Assembly (NCBI RefSeq): GCF_000711245.1
Contig: NZ_JOMH01000001.1
Coordinates: forward strand, 186,001-250,000
Direction of reading: 5' to 3'
DNA length: 64,000 bases
Source: Polycyclovorans algicola TG408
Lineage (GTDB): Bacteria; Pseudomonadota; Gammaproteobacteria; Nevskiales; Nevskiaceae
In this document: positions 42,095 through 50,720 of the stretch, in pieces
Layout: every line of letters begins with the position of its first letter
Numbering within the stretch: position 1 is the first letter of the stretch
Position numbers and translations under genes: made by a program
Notes under the pieces: model-generated
Database searches by the model: none
Seen by the model: the letters and a program-made list of their open reading frames with translations, nothing else
Told to the model about the DNA's origin: nothing

Positions 42095-43317
42095 TGGGGA
42101 CCGCCGCCGACACGCCGATCGAACGCTTCCGCCTGTCGGAGGCCTATCAGCAGATCAAGCGCAATTTTCACCGGCACCTGATTCAGCAGATCGAGGAACG
42201 CAACCTCGATATCGACGACTGGGATGCCACCAAGACCGAGCGCTTCGTGTCGGAGCAGATGCGTCGCTTTGTGGTCGATCAGCGACTGCCGGTCAACCAG
42301 CGCGAGTCCGAAGTGCTGGTGCGCGATGCCCAGGACGAGCTCACCGGCTTCGGCCCGATCCAGGCGCTGGTCAATGACGACACCGTCAACGACATCGTCG
42401 TCAACGGCCCCAACACGGTGTTCGTCGAACGAAACGGCGTGCTCGAAAGTGCGCCGGTACGCTTTGCCGATGACCTGCACGTGATTCGTGTCATTCAGCG
42501 CATTCTTGCGCCGCTTGGGCGGCGGGTGGACGAGTCCACCCCCATGGTCGACGCGCGCCTGCCGGATGGCTCGCGCGTCAACGCCATCATCCCGCCGATT
42601 GCGCTCGACGGGCCCTGTCTGTCAATTCGAAAATTCCGCAAGCAGGCGCTCACCGAAGCCGATCTGGTGCGCTACGGCAGCGCCACGCCCGACATGCTGA
42701 CCTACCTGCGCGAACGGGTGCAGCAGCGCACCAACCTGATCGTGGTGGGCGGCACCGGCTCGGGCAAGACCACATTTTTGAACCTGCTGTCGCAGTGGAT
42801 TCCGCAAACCGAGCGGGTCATTACCATCGAGGACGCGGCCGAGCTGCGGCTTGAACACCGCCACGTCGTCCGCCTTGAGACCCGCCCGCCCAACCTGGAA
42901 GGCGAGCGCGCCGTGAACGCCCGCGACCTGGTGCGCAACGCACTGCGCATGCGCCCGGACCGCATCATTGTGGGTGAAGTGCGCGGCGACGAAGTGCTCG
43001 ACATGCTGCAGGCGATGAACACCGGCCACGACGGCTCGATGACCACCTTGCACGCCAACTCGTTGCAGGACGCGCTCAACCGCCTTGAACTGCTGGCCAA
43101 CTTCGCGGGCTTCTCCGGCAGTGAAGTGACGCTGCGCGCGCAGGTGGCCAGTGCCATTCAGCTGATGGTGCAAGTGGCCCGACTGCCGGGCGGCGAGCGC
43201 CGGGTGACGCAGATTGCCGAAGTGTTGGACACCAGCAGCAGCGGTCTGAACCTGCGCAGCGTGTTCCGCTACGACCATGACGCCGCTGGCCACATCGACC
43301 AGCGAGGCCTGTCATGA
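42094..43317 (+). CDS. tadA: Tad secretion ATPase TadA/CpaF
   Basis: 407 residues from the ATG at 42094 (TAATG with tadZ; a GTG four codons upstream is an alternative). Hexameric type II/IV secretion ATPase that drives Flp assembly. Walker A VVGGTGSGKTTFLN, Asp box ITIEDAAELRL, Walker B RIIVGEVRGDEVLDML and His box TGHDGSMTTLHANS. N-terminal domain with GFGPIQALVNDDTVNDIVVNG. Overlaps tadB by 4 bp. Confidence 0.96.
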   Translation: MGTAADTPIERFRLSEAYQQIKRNFHRHLIQQIEERNLDIDDWDATKTERFVSEQMRRFVVDQRLPVNQRESEVLVRDAQDELTGFGPIQALVNDDTVNDIVVNGPNTVFVERNGVLESAPVRFADDLHVIRVIQRILAPLGRRVDESTPMVDARLPDGSRVNAIIPPIALDGPCLSIRKFRKQALTEADLVRYGSATPDMLTYLRERVQQRTNLIVVGGTGSGKTTFLNLLSQWIPQTERVITIEDAAELRLEHRHVVRLETRPPNLEGERAVNARDLVRNALRMRPDRIIVGEVRGDEVLDMLQAMNTGHDGSMTTLHANSLQDALNRLELLANFAGFSGSEVTLRAQVASAIQLMVQVARLPGGERRVTQIAEVLDTSSSGLNLRSVFRYDHDAAGHIDQRGLS

Positions 43318-44255
43318 ACCTGACGCTGCTGTTGCTGGTGGCGATGCTGGTGCTTGCCGGCGTGGCCTTGACGCTGTTTCTGCGCGCGTCAGCGCAAGAG
43401 AAAAAGCGCGGTGAGCGCCTGCGTCTGCGGGCCGAAGGCGAATTCGACGATGACGACGCCCAGATCGAGCGCTACCGGCCACGCAAGGACGCCATCCGCG
43501 ACCCCGTCACGCGCTGGCTGTGCACGCTGTTATGGCGTACCGGCTCCGAGGTGGCACCCGAAAAAGTGTTCCGTATCTGGCTGCCTGCCGTGCTGGTGAT
43601 CGGACCTGTGTTGTTTCTGCTCACTGGCTGGCTGGGCGCACTGGGCATCGGCGGGCTGGCCATCGTGCTGGGCTGGGCGTGGATGAGCCGCAAGGCCTCG
43701 GCGCGGCGCGCGCTGATGCTCGAACAACTGCCCGGCTATCTGGAGGCCACCATGCGCGTTCTGTCGGCCGGCAATACCCTCGAAGAGTCGTTGGCGGTCG
43801 CGGCACGGGAAGCGCCCGAGCCGCTGCAACCCTTGATGGCCAGCGTCGGTCGCCAGGTGCGGCTTGGCGCCCCGACCGACAGCGTGCTGATGGAAGCCGC
43901 CGAAATTCACCAACTGCGTGACTTGAAGGTGATGGCCATGGCCGCCGCCATCAACCGTAAATACGGCGGCTCGCTGCGCAACATTCTGCGCAGCCTCGTC
44001 ACCGCCATCCGTGCCCGCGAAATGGCCTCGCGCGAGCTGCGCGCACTGACCGCCGAAACCCGGTTCTCGGCGGTCGTACTGTCGGTGCTGCCCATCGGTA
44101 TTTCGCTTTACGTTTACCTGCAAAACCCGGCGTACTACACGACCATTCTCGAAGACAGCGGCGGCCGGCTGATGATGTTGATCTCGCTGGGCATGCAATT
44201 GGCCGGCATCGTCGTGCTGGTGAAGATGATGCGCAGCACGGACGACCCCACATGA
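43314..44255 (+). CDS. tadB: Tad inner-membrane platform protein TadB
   Basis: 313 residues. N-terminal helix (LTLLLLVAMLVLAGVALTLF), two helices near 85-120 (VLVIGPVLFLLTGWLGALGI), a type II secretion F domain (LPGYLEATMRVLSAGNTLEESLAVAAREAPEP in parts) and C-terminal helices (MLISLGMQLAGIVVLVKMM). With TadC forms the GspF-like platform that the ATPase acts on. Four-base overlaps on both sides. Confidence 0.92.
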   Translation: MNLTLLLLVAMLVLAGVALTLFLRASAQEKKRGERLRLRAEGEFDDDDAQIERYRPRKDAIRDPVTRWLCTLLWRTGSEVAPEKVFRIWLPAVLVIGPVLFLLTGWLGALGIGGLAIVLGWAWMSRKASARRALMLEQLPGYLEATMRVLSAGNTLEESLAVAAREAPEPLQPLMASVGRQVRLGAPTDSVLMEAAEIHQLRDLKVMAMAAAINRKYGGSLRNILRSLVTAIRAREMASRELRALTAETRFSAVVLSVLPIGISLYVYLQNPAYYTTILEDSGGRLMMLISLGMQLAGIVVLVKMMRSTDDPT

Positions 44256-45196
44256 GCGCCCTGATCTTCGGCGGGCTGGCCACGCTCACCGTGCTGGTGA
44301 TCGGCGCGCTCGGTCTTGTGCTTTGGATGGTGGTCCAGGGCTCGCGGCAACGCGCGCACCTCAGTGCCCGCGTGGCACCACGGATGACGGCAACCGACCT
44401 CGGTGACAACGCCGCCGCCGCACCCCAGGGGCTGATCGACCGGGTCGCCAAAAGTGGCAAGGCGATCGAAGGCTGGGTCGACCCTGAAAACGTGAGTGCA
44501 ACGCTGATGCTGCAGGCGGGCTGGCGCAGCGCGCAGGCCAAGGTGGCTTGGTACAGCTTTCAGGGCGCCGTGCCGCTGGTGGGCATCATGCTCGTCATCG
44601 CTTACTGGCTCTTCGGCGCCGAGCACCCGCAAAAAATGTTGTTCCTGCTCGGCGGCGGATTTGCCGCCTTTGCCTTCTCGGTCTTGATTCCACGCTGGGT
44701 ACTCCGCGGTGCCGCCGAAAAGCGTCGCGCCCGCGTCAGATCCGAGGTGCCCCTGTTCGTGCACCTGCTGATTCTGCTGTTCGAAGCCGGCTTGTCGACG
44801 CGCCAGGCGATTGCCTCCATCGTCAAGGAAGGCGGCGGCGTGCTGCCTGAGCTCGGTACCGAGTTCGAGATTCTGCTGCGCAGCATCGATGCCGGTGCCG
44901 ACACTGACGAATCCCTGAAAGCGCTGGGCAAGCTCATGGATGTCGAAGAGCTGTCCACCGTCCTTGCCGTACTTCGACAGGTGGATCGCTTCGGTGGTGA
45001 AGTGCGCGAGCCTCTTCTTGAGGCGCTGTCGGTGCTTGAAGAGCGGCGCAGCCTGACACTGCGCGAAAAGGTCAACCTGTTGTCCGGCCGCATGACCGTG
45101 GTCATGGTGCTGTTCTTCTTCCCGGCGCTGCTGATCTTCGTTGCCGGTCCCGCTTTCATGTCCATCATCAAGGCGCTTGGCGATGTTGCGGGCTGA
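44252..45196 (+). CDS. tadC: Tad inner-membrane platform protein TadC
   Basis: 314 residues. N-terminal helix ALIFGGLATLTVLVIGALGL, central helices (VPLVGIMLVIAYWLFG, MLFLLGGGFAAFAFSVLI), the F domain (SEVPLFVHLLILLFEAGLSTRQA) and a final helix MTVVMVLFFFPALLIFVAGP. Pairs with TadB. The 3' end overlaps the start of the tadD-type gene by 14 bp. Confidence 0.92.
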   Translation: MSALIFGGLATLTVLVIGALGLVLWMVVQGSRQRAHLSARVAPRMTATDLGDNAAAAPQGLIDRVAKSGKAIEGWVDPENVSATLMLQAGWRSAQAKVAWYSFQGAVPLVGIMLVIAYWLFGAEHPQKMLFLLGGGFAAFAFSVLIPRWVLRGAAEKRRARVRSEVPLFVHLLILLFEAGLSTRQAIASIVKEGGGVLPELGTEFEILLRSIDAGADTDESLKALGKLMDVEELSTVLAVLRQVDRFGGEVREPLLEALSVLEERRSLTLREKVNLLSGRMTVVMVLFFFPALLIFVAGPAFMSIIKALGDVAG

Positions 45197-45971
45197 CCGC
45201 CCGTTGTGGCTGCCGGCCGTGTTGCTGGCCGTGCTGGTCAGTGGCTGCGTCGGGCCGACCGGCCGTGTTGAGCAGCGGATTGATGACGCGCCCATCGGTC
45301 GTGCCGGTCCCATCCGCATGACCGACGATCCCGCCAGCGATTTGCAACGTCGCACCCAGGTGCCACAGGCCGACAACAACGCCTCAGCAACCGACAGCGA
45401 ACTACACCTTGAGCTGATCGGCAACATGATTGACCAGCAGCAGTATTACGCCGCCATCGCCCACATCGAGGCGCAGCGGATGTCGATCGGCGACAGCGCA
45501 ATGCTGCGCTGGCTGGAGGGCGATGCCCGCCGCCGCCTGGGCGAGCTTGAAGCGGCCGAGCAACTGTTCGTCTCGCTCGCGCGCACGGGCTACGCCGCCG
45601 AGGCACAGCATGGCCTCGGCCTGATTGCCGCCAAGCGCGGCCAGGCCGCGAAGGCCCTTGGCCATCTGCAGGCCGCCGTGGTCAGCAAACCAACCGCGTC
45701 AGAATTTCGCAATGACCTGGGTTACGCCTATCTCAGTTCCGGCAACTTTGACGCGGCCTTGACCCAGCTCGCCACCGCCGCCGAACTGGCACCCAATGAA
45801 CCCCGTATTCGCAACAATCTGATTCTGCTGCTGCTGGCCAGTGGCGATGCCCGTCGCGCGCTGGAGATGGCCGAGAACAGCGGCGTCGACGACGCAGGCT
45901 TTGCCCGTTTGCAACAGCGTGCCCGGCAGTTCCAGTCGGCCTCCACCCGTACCCCGAGGACCTTGCAATGA
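45183..45971 (+). CDS. tadD: TPR lipoprotein TadD
   Basis: 262 residues from the ATG at 45183 inside the end of tadC. Signal sequence with lipobox LVSGC. TPR units from ~75: QQQYYAAIAHIEAQRM, GELEAAEQLFVSLAR, GQAAKALGHLQAAVV, GNFDAALTQLATAAELAPNEP. TadD acts as a pilotin-like helper for secretin assembly at the outer membrane. Overlaps the DUF3613 gene by 4 bp. Confidence 0.9.
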   Translation: MLRADRPLWLPAVLLAVLVSGCVGPTGRVEQRIDDAPIGRAGPIRMTDDPASDLQRRTQVPQADNNASATDSELHLELIGNMIDQQQYYAAIAHIEAQRMSIGDSAMLRWLEGDARRRLGELEAAEQLFVSLARTGYAAEAQHGLGLIAAKRGQAAKALGHLQAAVVSKPTASEFRNDLGYAYLSSGNFDAALTQLATAAELAPNEPRIRNNLILLLLASGDARRALEMAENSGVDDAGFARLQQRARQFQSASTRTPRTLQ

Positions 45972-46255
45972 ACCGATCAATAATTTTTGGCGCTGTGATG
46001 GCGGCCGGCTTCAGCGTTGCGGCCCAGGCACAACCGCCGGGACGACTGCCGGCCAACGCACAGCCGCCCCCGGGCAGCGAAACGCGCGCCTGGATGGATC
46101 TGCAAAAAAGCGGCGTGGCCGCCCCGACCGACCCACGACCCATGAGCGGCGAAGTGGCGACGCGGGTTTACGAGCGGCACCTTGAAAGCTTCAGCCAGCC
46201 CATTCCCGAGACCTTCGAACGCGAGGGCTTTGGCAGCGGTGGCCAGAGCCAGTAA
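45968..46255 (+). CDS. DUF3613 secreted protein
   Basis: 95 residues, signal peptide MNRSIIFGAVMAAGFSVAAQA, then a Pro-rich stretch and the DUF3613 core: ETRAWMDLQKSGVAAP and RVYERHLESFSQPIPETFER. Small periplasmic proteins of this family recur in tad loci of pseudomonads and relatives between tadD and tadG; role unknown. Overlaps tadD by 4 bp and the next gene by 17 bp. Confidence 0.88.
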   Translation: MNRSIIFGAVMAAGFSVAAQAQPPGRLPANAQPPPGSETRAWMDLQKSGVAAPTDPRPMSGEVATRVYERHLESFSQPIPETFEREGFGSGGQSQ

Positions 46256-48125
46256 TCCGGTGAAGTCCGGGCGCCAGCGCCAGCGTGGTGCTGCTGCAGT
46301 GATGGGCGCGGTCACGGCCATTCTTGGCCTGATCGCGGTGGGCCTCACGGTTGACCTTGCCCGTCTCTACGCCGCCCAGCGGAGTCTGCAGCGCATTGCC
46401 AACGTGGCGGCGCTCGATGCCTCGCGGCTCGCCGGCGGCTGCTTCGGTGCCGCCGCGCGCGGGCCCAGCCCGCTCGCAACCGCGATCGATGAGGCGCGCG
46501 CCTCGCTGATTCGCAATGGCGGCGACCCGTCATGGATTGACGGCGGCGGTCAGGTGCGACTCGGGATCATGCGGGTCGACGACGCCGGCGTGCGGCAGTT
46601 CGACCCGCTGTTCGACGACGAGGGCGTGCCGCTAGGCGCCATCACCGCGCACGACTCGGTGCAGGTGGTGTTGCTGCGACCGACTCCGCCGCGCCTGATC
46701 CCAGGGTTTAGCAGCGACGACGACCGCGAAATGGTCGCCGTGGCCTCGGCACGCAGTCGGCCGGTGGCCAGCTTCGGGGTCGGTAGCGGCCTACTCGGCG
46801 TCGACCTGAGTCAATCGCTGCTTGACCCGGTGCTGGCGGGGGTACTGGGCGGTAGCCCCAGCGTCAGCGTGCTTAACTACCGAAACCTGCTGGGTGTCGG
46901 CGTCTCTGTGGGCGATCTGACCGAAGCGCTGGAACAGGGCGAGCTCGGCGAGTTGCTGGTTGATGTGGTCCCGGCCACCGATCTGCTCAATGCGGTCGCA
47001 GATCTGGTCGAATTGGCCACGGCCGACCTGGGCGGCGGCGTCTCGGGACTCAATGAACTGCTGGGACTGACCCCGGATATTGTCGGCGCGGCAGGCGACC
47101 TGATCATTAGCGTCGGCCAGCTGACCAGCCAGGCAGTGCGGCAATTGGCCGTCGGCGCGCCGATCAACATCGACTGTCCTGCAGCGCTTTCAATCCTGGG
47201 GCTGGACTGCAGCGGTGGCAGCATTCAGGTGCTCGACCCCGGCACGCCCGGCGCGCAGGGCGTCCCCGATGGCAGCGGCAGCGATGAAGGCATCGCGAGT
47301 TCCGGACAAGTCGCGGTCGGGTTACCGAGCATTGCCATCGACACCCTCGGCGGCGCGGTCACCGGCAACGTGTCGGTGATGCTCAACGCCGCGACAGGCG
47401 AGGCCCGGGTTCGGGATATCCAGTGCCCCCGTGCCGGGAGCCCGCACCCTGAAGTCCGTCTTGATGTCGAAACCGGGCTGGCCGGTGGTGAGATCAACCT
47501 TGATCTGCAGGTGTCACTTGGTCTCGAATCCACCCGCTCAAGCCTTGAGGCCCTTGTTGGCCCACTCGACAGCTTGTTGGGTGGTTTGCTGGGTGGTTTG
47601 CTCGGCGGGGGCTCCTCGCCACTGGATGTCGAAGTCGTCGCCGCAGTTTCAGCGGTCGCACCGATTGAGATCAGTAACGGCGGCAATGGCACTTTGGATT
47701 TCACGTTGGATAGCCAGCACGACCCGCTAACGGGGGAGCCGCTGCAACGTTACCCGTCTGGTCCAGCACCCGATCTTGTGACTGCCATCAACGAAGCGCT
47801 GGCCGGTCCGGAGATCACTATAGACAGCTTGGAAGTTCGCATCAGTGGCGAGCCGCTTCCGCTTGGGTTGGATGAGGCTACTAACCTCGTCAACGGCCTG
47901 CTTGGTGCAGGCACTCTCCTCGCCGAGGTTTCTGCACTTGTAGATGGCGTGACGAGCAATGTGGTTTCCGTGACTGTCAATAACGAGACACAGAATCTGT
48001 CGCTGACATCGGTCATCGATGACTTATCAACGCAACTGCTTGAAGAGTTGGGCATCCAGATCGCCTACGCCGACTATCGCGTGTTTGACGTCACGGACGC
48101 GCAGCCCGTGCTGTTCCAGCGCTGA
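46239..48125 (+). CDS. tadG: TadG-like pilus assembly protein
   Basis: 628 residues from the GTG at 46239 (GAGGG 11 bases upstream); a GTG at 46260 is an alternative. N-terminus: basic GRQRQRGAAAVMGAVTAILGLIAVGLTVDLARLY, the TadG-type leader and single helix, followed by QRSLQRIANVAALDASRLAGGC. The rest is a long periplasmic region rich in Leu/Gly/Val repeats (LLGGLLGGLLGGG; many short ELLGL/DLL units) ending in QPVLFQR. No VWA MIDAS motif was found, unlike canonical TadG. Probably a minor structural or anchoring subunit. Confidence 0.82.
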   Translation: MARASNPVKSGRQRQRGAAAVMGAVTAILGLIAVGLTVDLARLYAAQRSLQRIANVAALDASRLAGGCFGAAARGPSPLATAIDEARASLIRNGGDPSWIDGGGQVRLGIMRVDDAGVRQFDPLFDDEGVPLGAITAHDSVQVVLLRPTPPRLIPGFSSDDDREMVAVASARSRPVASFGVGSGLLGVDLSQSLLDPVLAGVLGGSPSVSVLNYRNLLGVGVSVGDLTEALEQGELGELLVDVVPATDLLNAVADLVELATADLGGGVSGLNELLGLTPDIVGAAGDLIISVGQLTSQAVRQLAVGAPINIDCPAALSILGLDCSGGSIQVLDPGTPGAQGVPDGSGSDEGIASSGQVAVGLPSIAIDTLGGAVTGNVSVMLNAATGEARVRDIQCPRAGSPHPEVRLDVETGLAGGEINLDLQVSLGLESTRSSLEALVGPLDSLLGGLLGGLLGGGSSPLDVEVVAAVSAVAPIEISNGGNGTLDFTLDSQHDPLTGEPLQRYPSGPAPDLVTAINEALAGPEITIDSLEVRISGEPLPLGLDEATNLVNGLLGAGTLLAEVSALVDGVTSNVVSVTVNNETQNLSLTSVIDDLSTQLLEELGIQIAYADYRVFDVTDAQPVLFQR

Positions 48126-48136
48126 GCGATTGTCGG

Positions 48137-49882
48137 GTGGCCGACTTCTCGCCGCGACCGTCTTCGACCGGACTGCTGTTGCTGGCGTTGGCACTGGCGA
48201 TGATCGGCGGTGCTGCGCTGGCCTGCGGCTGGCACTGGCAATCCCGGCTCGACGTGGCATCCACCGAGGCCCAACTTGCGGCGTTGTTCCGTCCACTGCT
48301 TCGCGCTGACGATGCCCCGGCGGTGCGTCAGCAGGTGCGTGACCTGCAGACCGATGCACGGCTGGCGCTGAGTTTTCTGGCGGTGCGTGATGCCACCGGG
48401 CAGGTGCTCGCCAGTGGCGGGGTGTTCGAATCGTTGCGACTGCCCCTGGTGCCGACCCTGCGCCGGGTGCAGGTGCGCACACAGCTTTATCGGCTGACCG
48501 GTGACAGCGGGTTGGCCGTGGTCGAAGATGACGCGGCCCGGCCGCTGGGCCAAGTTGAATTCACCCGTTTCAAGCAACTACAGGCCGAGGTTGACGCAGC
48601 CGCGCTGGTGGCGTTACGCCGTGTCGGGCTCAGCTTGCTATTGGTGGCCGGCGGCCTGTTGATCTGGGCCGCGTGGCGGCGACTGCGCCCTGCCGCGGCA
48701 CCCGATCCGGATCTGCTGCGCGACCGCCTGCGCGGCCGCCGGGCAGCACCATCGCTGACAGCCGCCGAGCCGTCGCCCGACGCTGAACTCCGTGCCGGAC
48801 TGGCTCTGCTGGGGGCGCTGGACGTGGCGGTCATCCGCTTCGACGCCGAGGGTCGCGTGCTGGCGATGAACACGCCGGCCGAACGTTGGAGCGGCTGGCG
48901 CGAGCGCGACGCGCAAACGCGCCCCTTGGCCACCGTGCTGCACCTGCGCGGCGCCGACGACCAGCCGTTGCCGGTCACGCCTCAAGCCTTGCTTGCCGAG
49001 CCCACCCCCGAGGTGCTGCAAAACCCCCTGATGCTTCTGAACCGCACAGGCACCCGGCAGCAGGTCGATATCAAGGTAATGGCCGACCCCCGTGGCGGCC
49101 GGGACGGCGGCGCCATGCTCCTCAGCGATGCCAGTCACCGTCTTGGCACCCTGGCGGCGCTGGAAGCCGAGACGCGGATGATGCGCGAGGCGCTGACCCA
49201 GCTCGATGAAGCGATTCTGATCGTCAATCGCAACGGTGCGGTGCATGCCGCGCACGGCTGCGCCAGCGCCCTGTTCGGGTATGCCGACGACCAATGGCGC
49301 GGGCTGACACTGGCCAAACTGTTCCCGGTGCCGTTTGTGCAAATGCCCGAGTTGACGCTTGCCGCGTTCGAGCCCGACCAGGCTGATGCGCCCGCGGTGC
49401 GGGCCTGGCGAAACGATGCGCACTCGTTTCCCGTGACCTTGCGTGCCCATCGCCTGCGTGACGATCACCGCGGCTGGGTGGTGACGGTTCGCGACCTGCG
49501 CGAGGCCGGACAGCTGCACGTGATGGCGCAGCGTGAGCGTCGCTGGTTTGAACTGGGCGCCGACCAGGCGTTCGTGCTGGACGCCCACACCCTGTCGTTC
49601 ATCGAGGTCAGTGCGGCGGCCAAGGCCGCGCTGGGTTATCCGCCAGCGCGGTGGTCGCAATTGTCGCTGCCAAGCATCGCTCCCGAGCTCGACCGCGCAG
49701 CGTTTCAGTCGTGGCTGAGGGCACTGCGCGACGGCCAGGTTGAGGTCGTGCATTACGCGACGCGGCACCGCAATGCCGACGGTGAGTGGATTCCGGTCCG
49801 GGTGGCGCTGCAGTATCTGGACGACGCCATTCGGCCGGTGTTTCTGGCCACCGCGATGCGCCAGGAAACCGCGGACGCCTAG
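48137..49882 (+). CDS. Membrane PAS-domain sensor without output domain
   Basis: 581 residues, GTG start 12 bp after tadG. First helix LLLLALALAMIGGAALACGW (~12-32), a periplasmic sensor of ~130 residues (AQLAALFRPLLRAD, DARLALSFLAVRDATGQVLASGG), second helix LSLLLVAGGLLIWAAW (~164-180). Three cytoplasmic PAS-like units follow: ~222-330 (LLGALDVAVIRFDAEGRVLAMN), ~350-450 (LTQLDEAILIVNRNGAVHAAH) and ~460-575 (AFVLDAHTLSFIEVSAAAKAALGYP). The chain stops after the third PAS: no kinase, GGDEF, EAL or methyl-accepting domain is visible. Position suggests that it adjusts the pilus; it would have to act through a protein partner. Confidence 0.8.
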   Translation: MADFSPRPSSTGLLLLALALAMIGGAALACGWHWQSRLDVASTEAQLAALFRPLLRADDAPAVRQQVRDLQTDARLALSFLAVRDATGQVLASGGVFESLRLPLVPTLRRVQVRTQLYRLTGDSGLAVVEDDAARPLGQVEFTRFKQLQAEVDAAALVALRRVGLSLLLVAGGLLIWAAWRRLRPAAAPDPDLLRDRLRGRRAAPSLTAAEPSPDAELRAGLALLGALDVAVIRFDAEGRVLAMNTPAERWSGWRERDAQTRPLATVLHLRGADDQPLPVTPQALLAEPTPEVLQNPLMLLNRTGTRQQVDIKVMADPRGGRDGGAMLLSDASHRLGTLAALEAETRMMREALTQLDEAILIVNRNGAVHAAHGCASALFGYADDQWRGLTLAKLFPVPFVQMPELTLAAFEPDQADAPAVRAWRNDAHSFPVTLRAHRLRDDHRGWVVTVRDLREAGQLHVMAQRERRWFELGADQAFVLDAHTLSFIEVSAAAKAALGYPPARWSQLSLPSIAPELDRAAFQSWLRALRDGQVEVVHYATRHRNADGEWIPVRVALQYLDDAIRPVFLATAMRQETADA

Positions 49883-49892
49883 GGCCAGAGCC

Positions 49893-49911
49893 GACTCGGC
49901 CGCAGCGAGTC
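49893..49911. terminator. Possible weak terminator between convergent genes
   Basis: GACTCG pairs with CGAGTC across a 7-base loop in the 58-bp gap between the PAS sensor gene and rsmA. No T-run follows on either strand, so termination would be weak or rho-dependent. Confidence 0.3.
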
Positions 49912-49940
49912 CAATCGTGTTGACGGACCCCAGGGCGACC

Positions 49941-50720
49941 TCAGTCGGCGCTCAGGGTGTTGGCAAGGCGGGCAAAGTCGGCCGGCGTCAATTGCTCGGC
50001 GCGAATGCTGGGGTCGATGTCGCAAGCGGCGATCTGCTCGACGCTCATCAGTTGCTTGAGCGTATTGCGCAGCTGCTTGCGGCGCTGGCTGAAGGCGGCG
50101 GTGACCAGTTTTTCGAAGTCGGCTCGATCATTGATCGTGAAGTCAGGCGCGCGCGGCGTCAGGCGGACGATGGCCGAATCGACCTTGGGCGCCGGCTGAA
50201 ACGCCCCAGGCCCAACCACGAACAGCCGCTCGGCGTTGGCACGGGCGGCAAGGGTCACGCTCAGGCGGCCATAGTCGGCGTCACCGGCGGACGCGCACAT
50301 GCGGTCGACCACTTCCTTTTGCAGCATGAAGTGCATGTCGTGGATGGCGTCGGCGTGATCGAGCAGATGAAACAGCAGCGGCGAGGAAATGTTGTAAGGC
50401 AGATTGCCGACCACGCGCAGCATTTGCCCTTGCGCCATCGCGGTGTAATCCACCTTGAGCGCGTCCGCCTGGGTGATGGTCAGCTCACCCTGTCCGGCGC
50501 AACTTGCCGTGAGCTTGGGAACGATGTCGCGGTCCAGTTCAATCACTTCGAGGCGGCCGAGCGCCGCCAACAACGGAACGGTGAGCGCGCCCAGGCCAGG
50601 GCCGATCTCGATGATGCGCTCCCCCTCGCGTGGACGAATGGCGCGAACAATGCGGTCGATCACCCCGCGGTCGTGCAGAAAATTCTGCCCGAAGCGCTTT
50701 CTCGCCTGATGCGCGCTCAT
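49941..50720 (-). CDS. rsmA: 16S rRNA (adenine-1518/1519-N6) dimethyltransferase
   Basis: 259 residues. Dimethylates two adjacent adenosines near the 3' end of 16S rRNA. RKRFGQNFLHD, SAM motif IEIGPGLGALTVPLL, acidic EVIELDRD and the catalytic NLPYNISSPLLF are all present. Last gene of lptD-surA-pdxA-rsmA; overlaps pdxA by 4 bp. The apaG and apaH genes that often follow are missing here. Confidence 0.97.
   Translation of the reverse strand: MSAHQARKRFGQNFLHDRGVIDRIVRAIRPREGERIIEIGPGLGALTVPLLAALGRLEVIELDRDIVPKLTASCAGQGELTITQADALKVDYTAMAQGQMLRVVGNLPYNISSPLLFHLLDHADAIHDMHFMLQKEVVDRMCASAGDADYGRLSVTLAARANAERLFVVGPGAFQPAPKVDSAIVRLTPRAPDFTINDRADFEKLVTAAFSQRRKQLRNTLKQLMSVEQIAACDIDPSIRAEQLTPADFARLANTLSAD

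Noticed and set aside
48638..49768. Minus-strand 376-codon open frame inside the PAS sensor gene
   Set aside because: Composition typical of a shadow frame; the plus-strand frame shows the PAS and membrane features.
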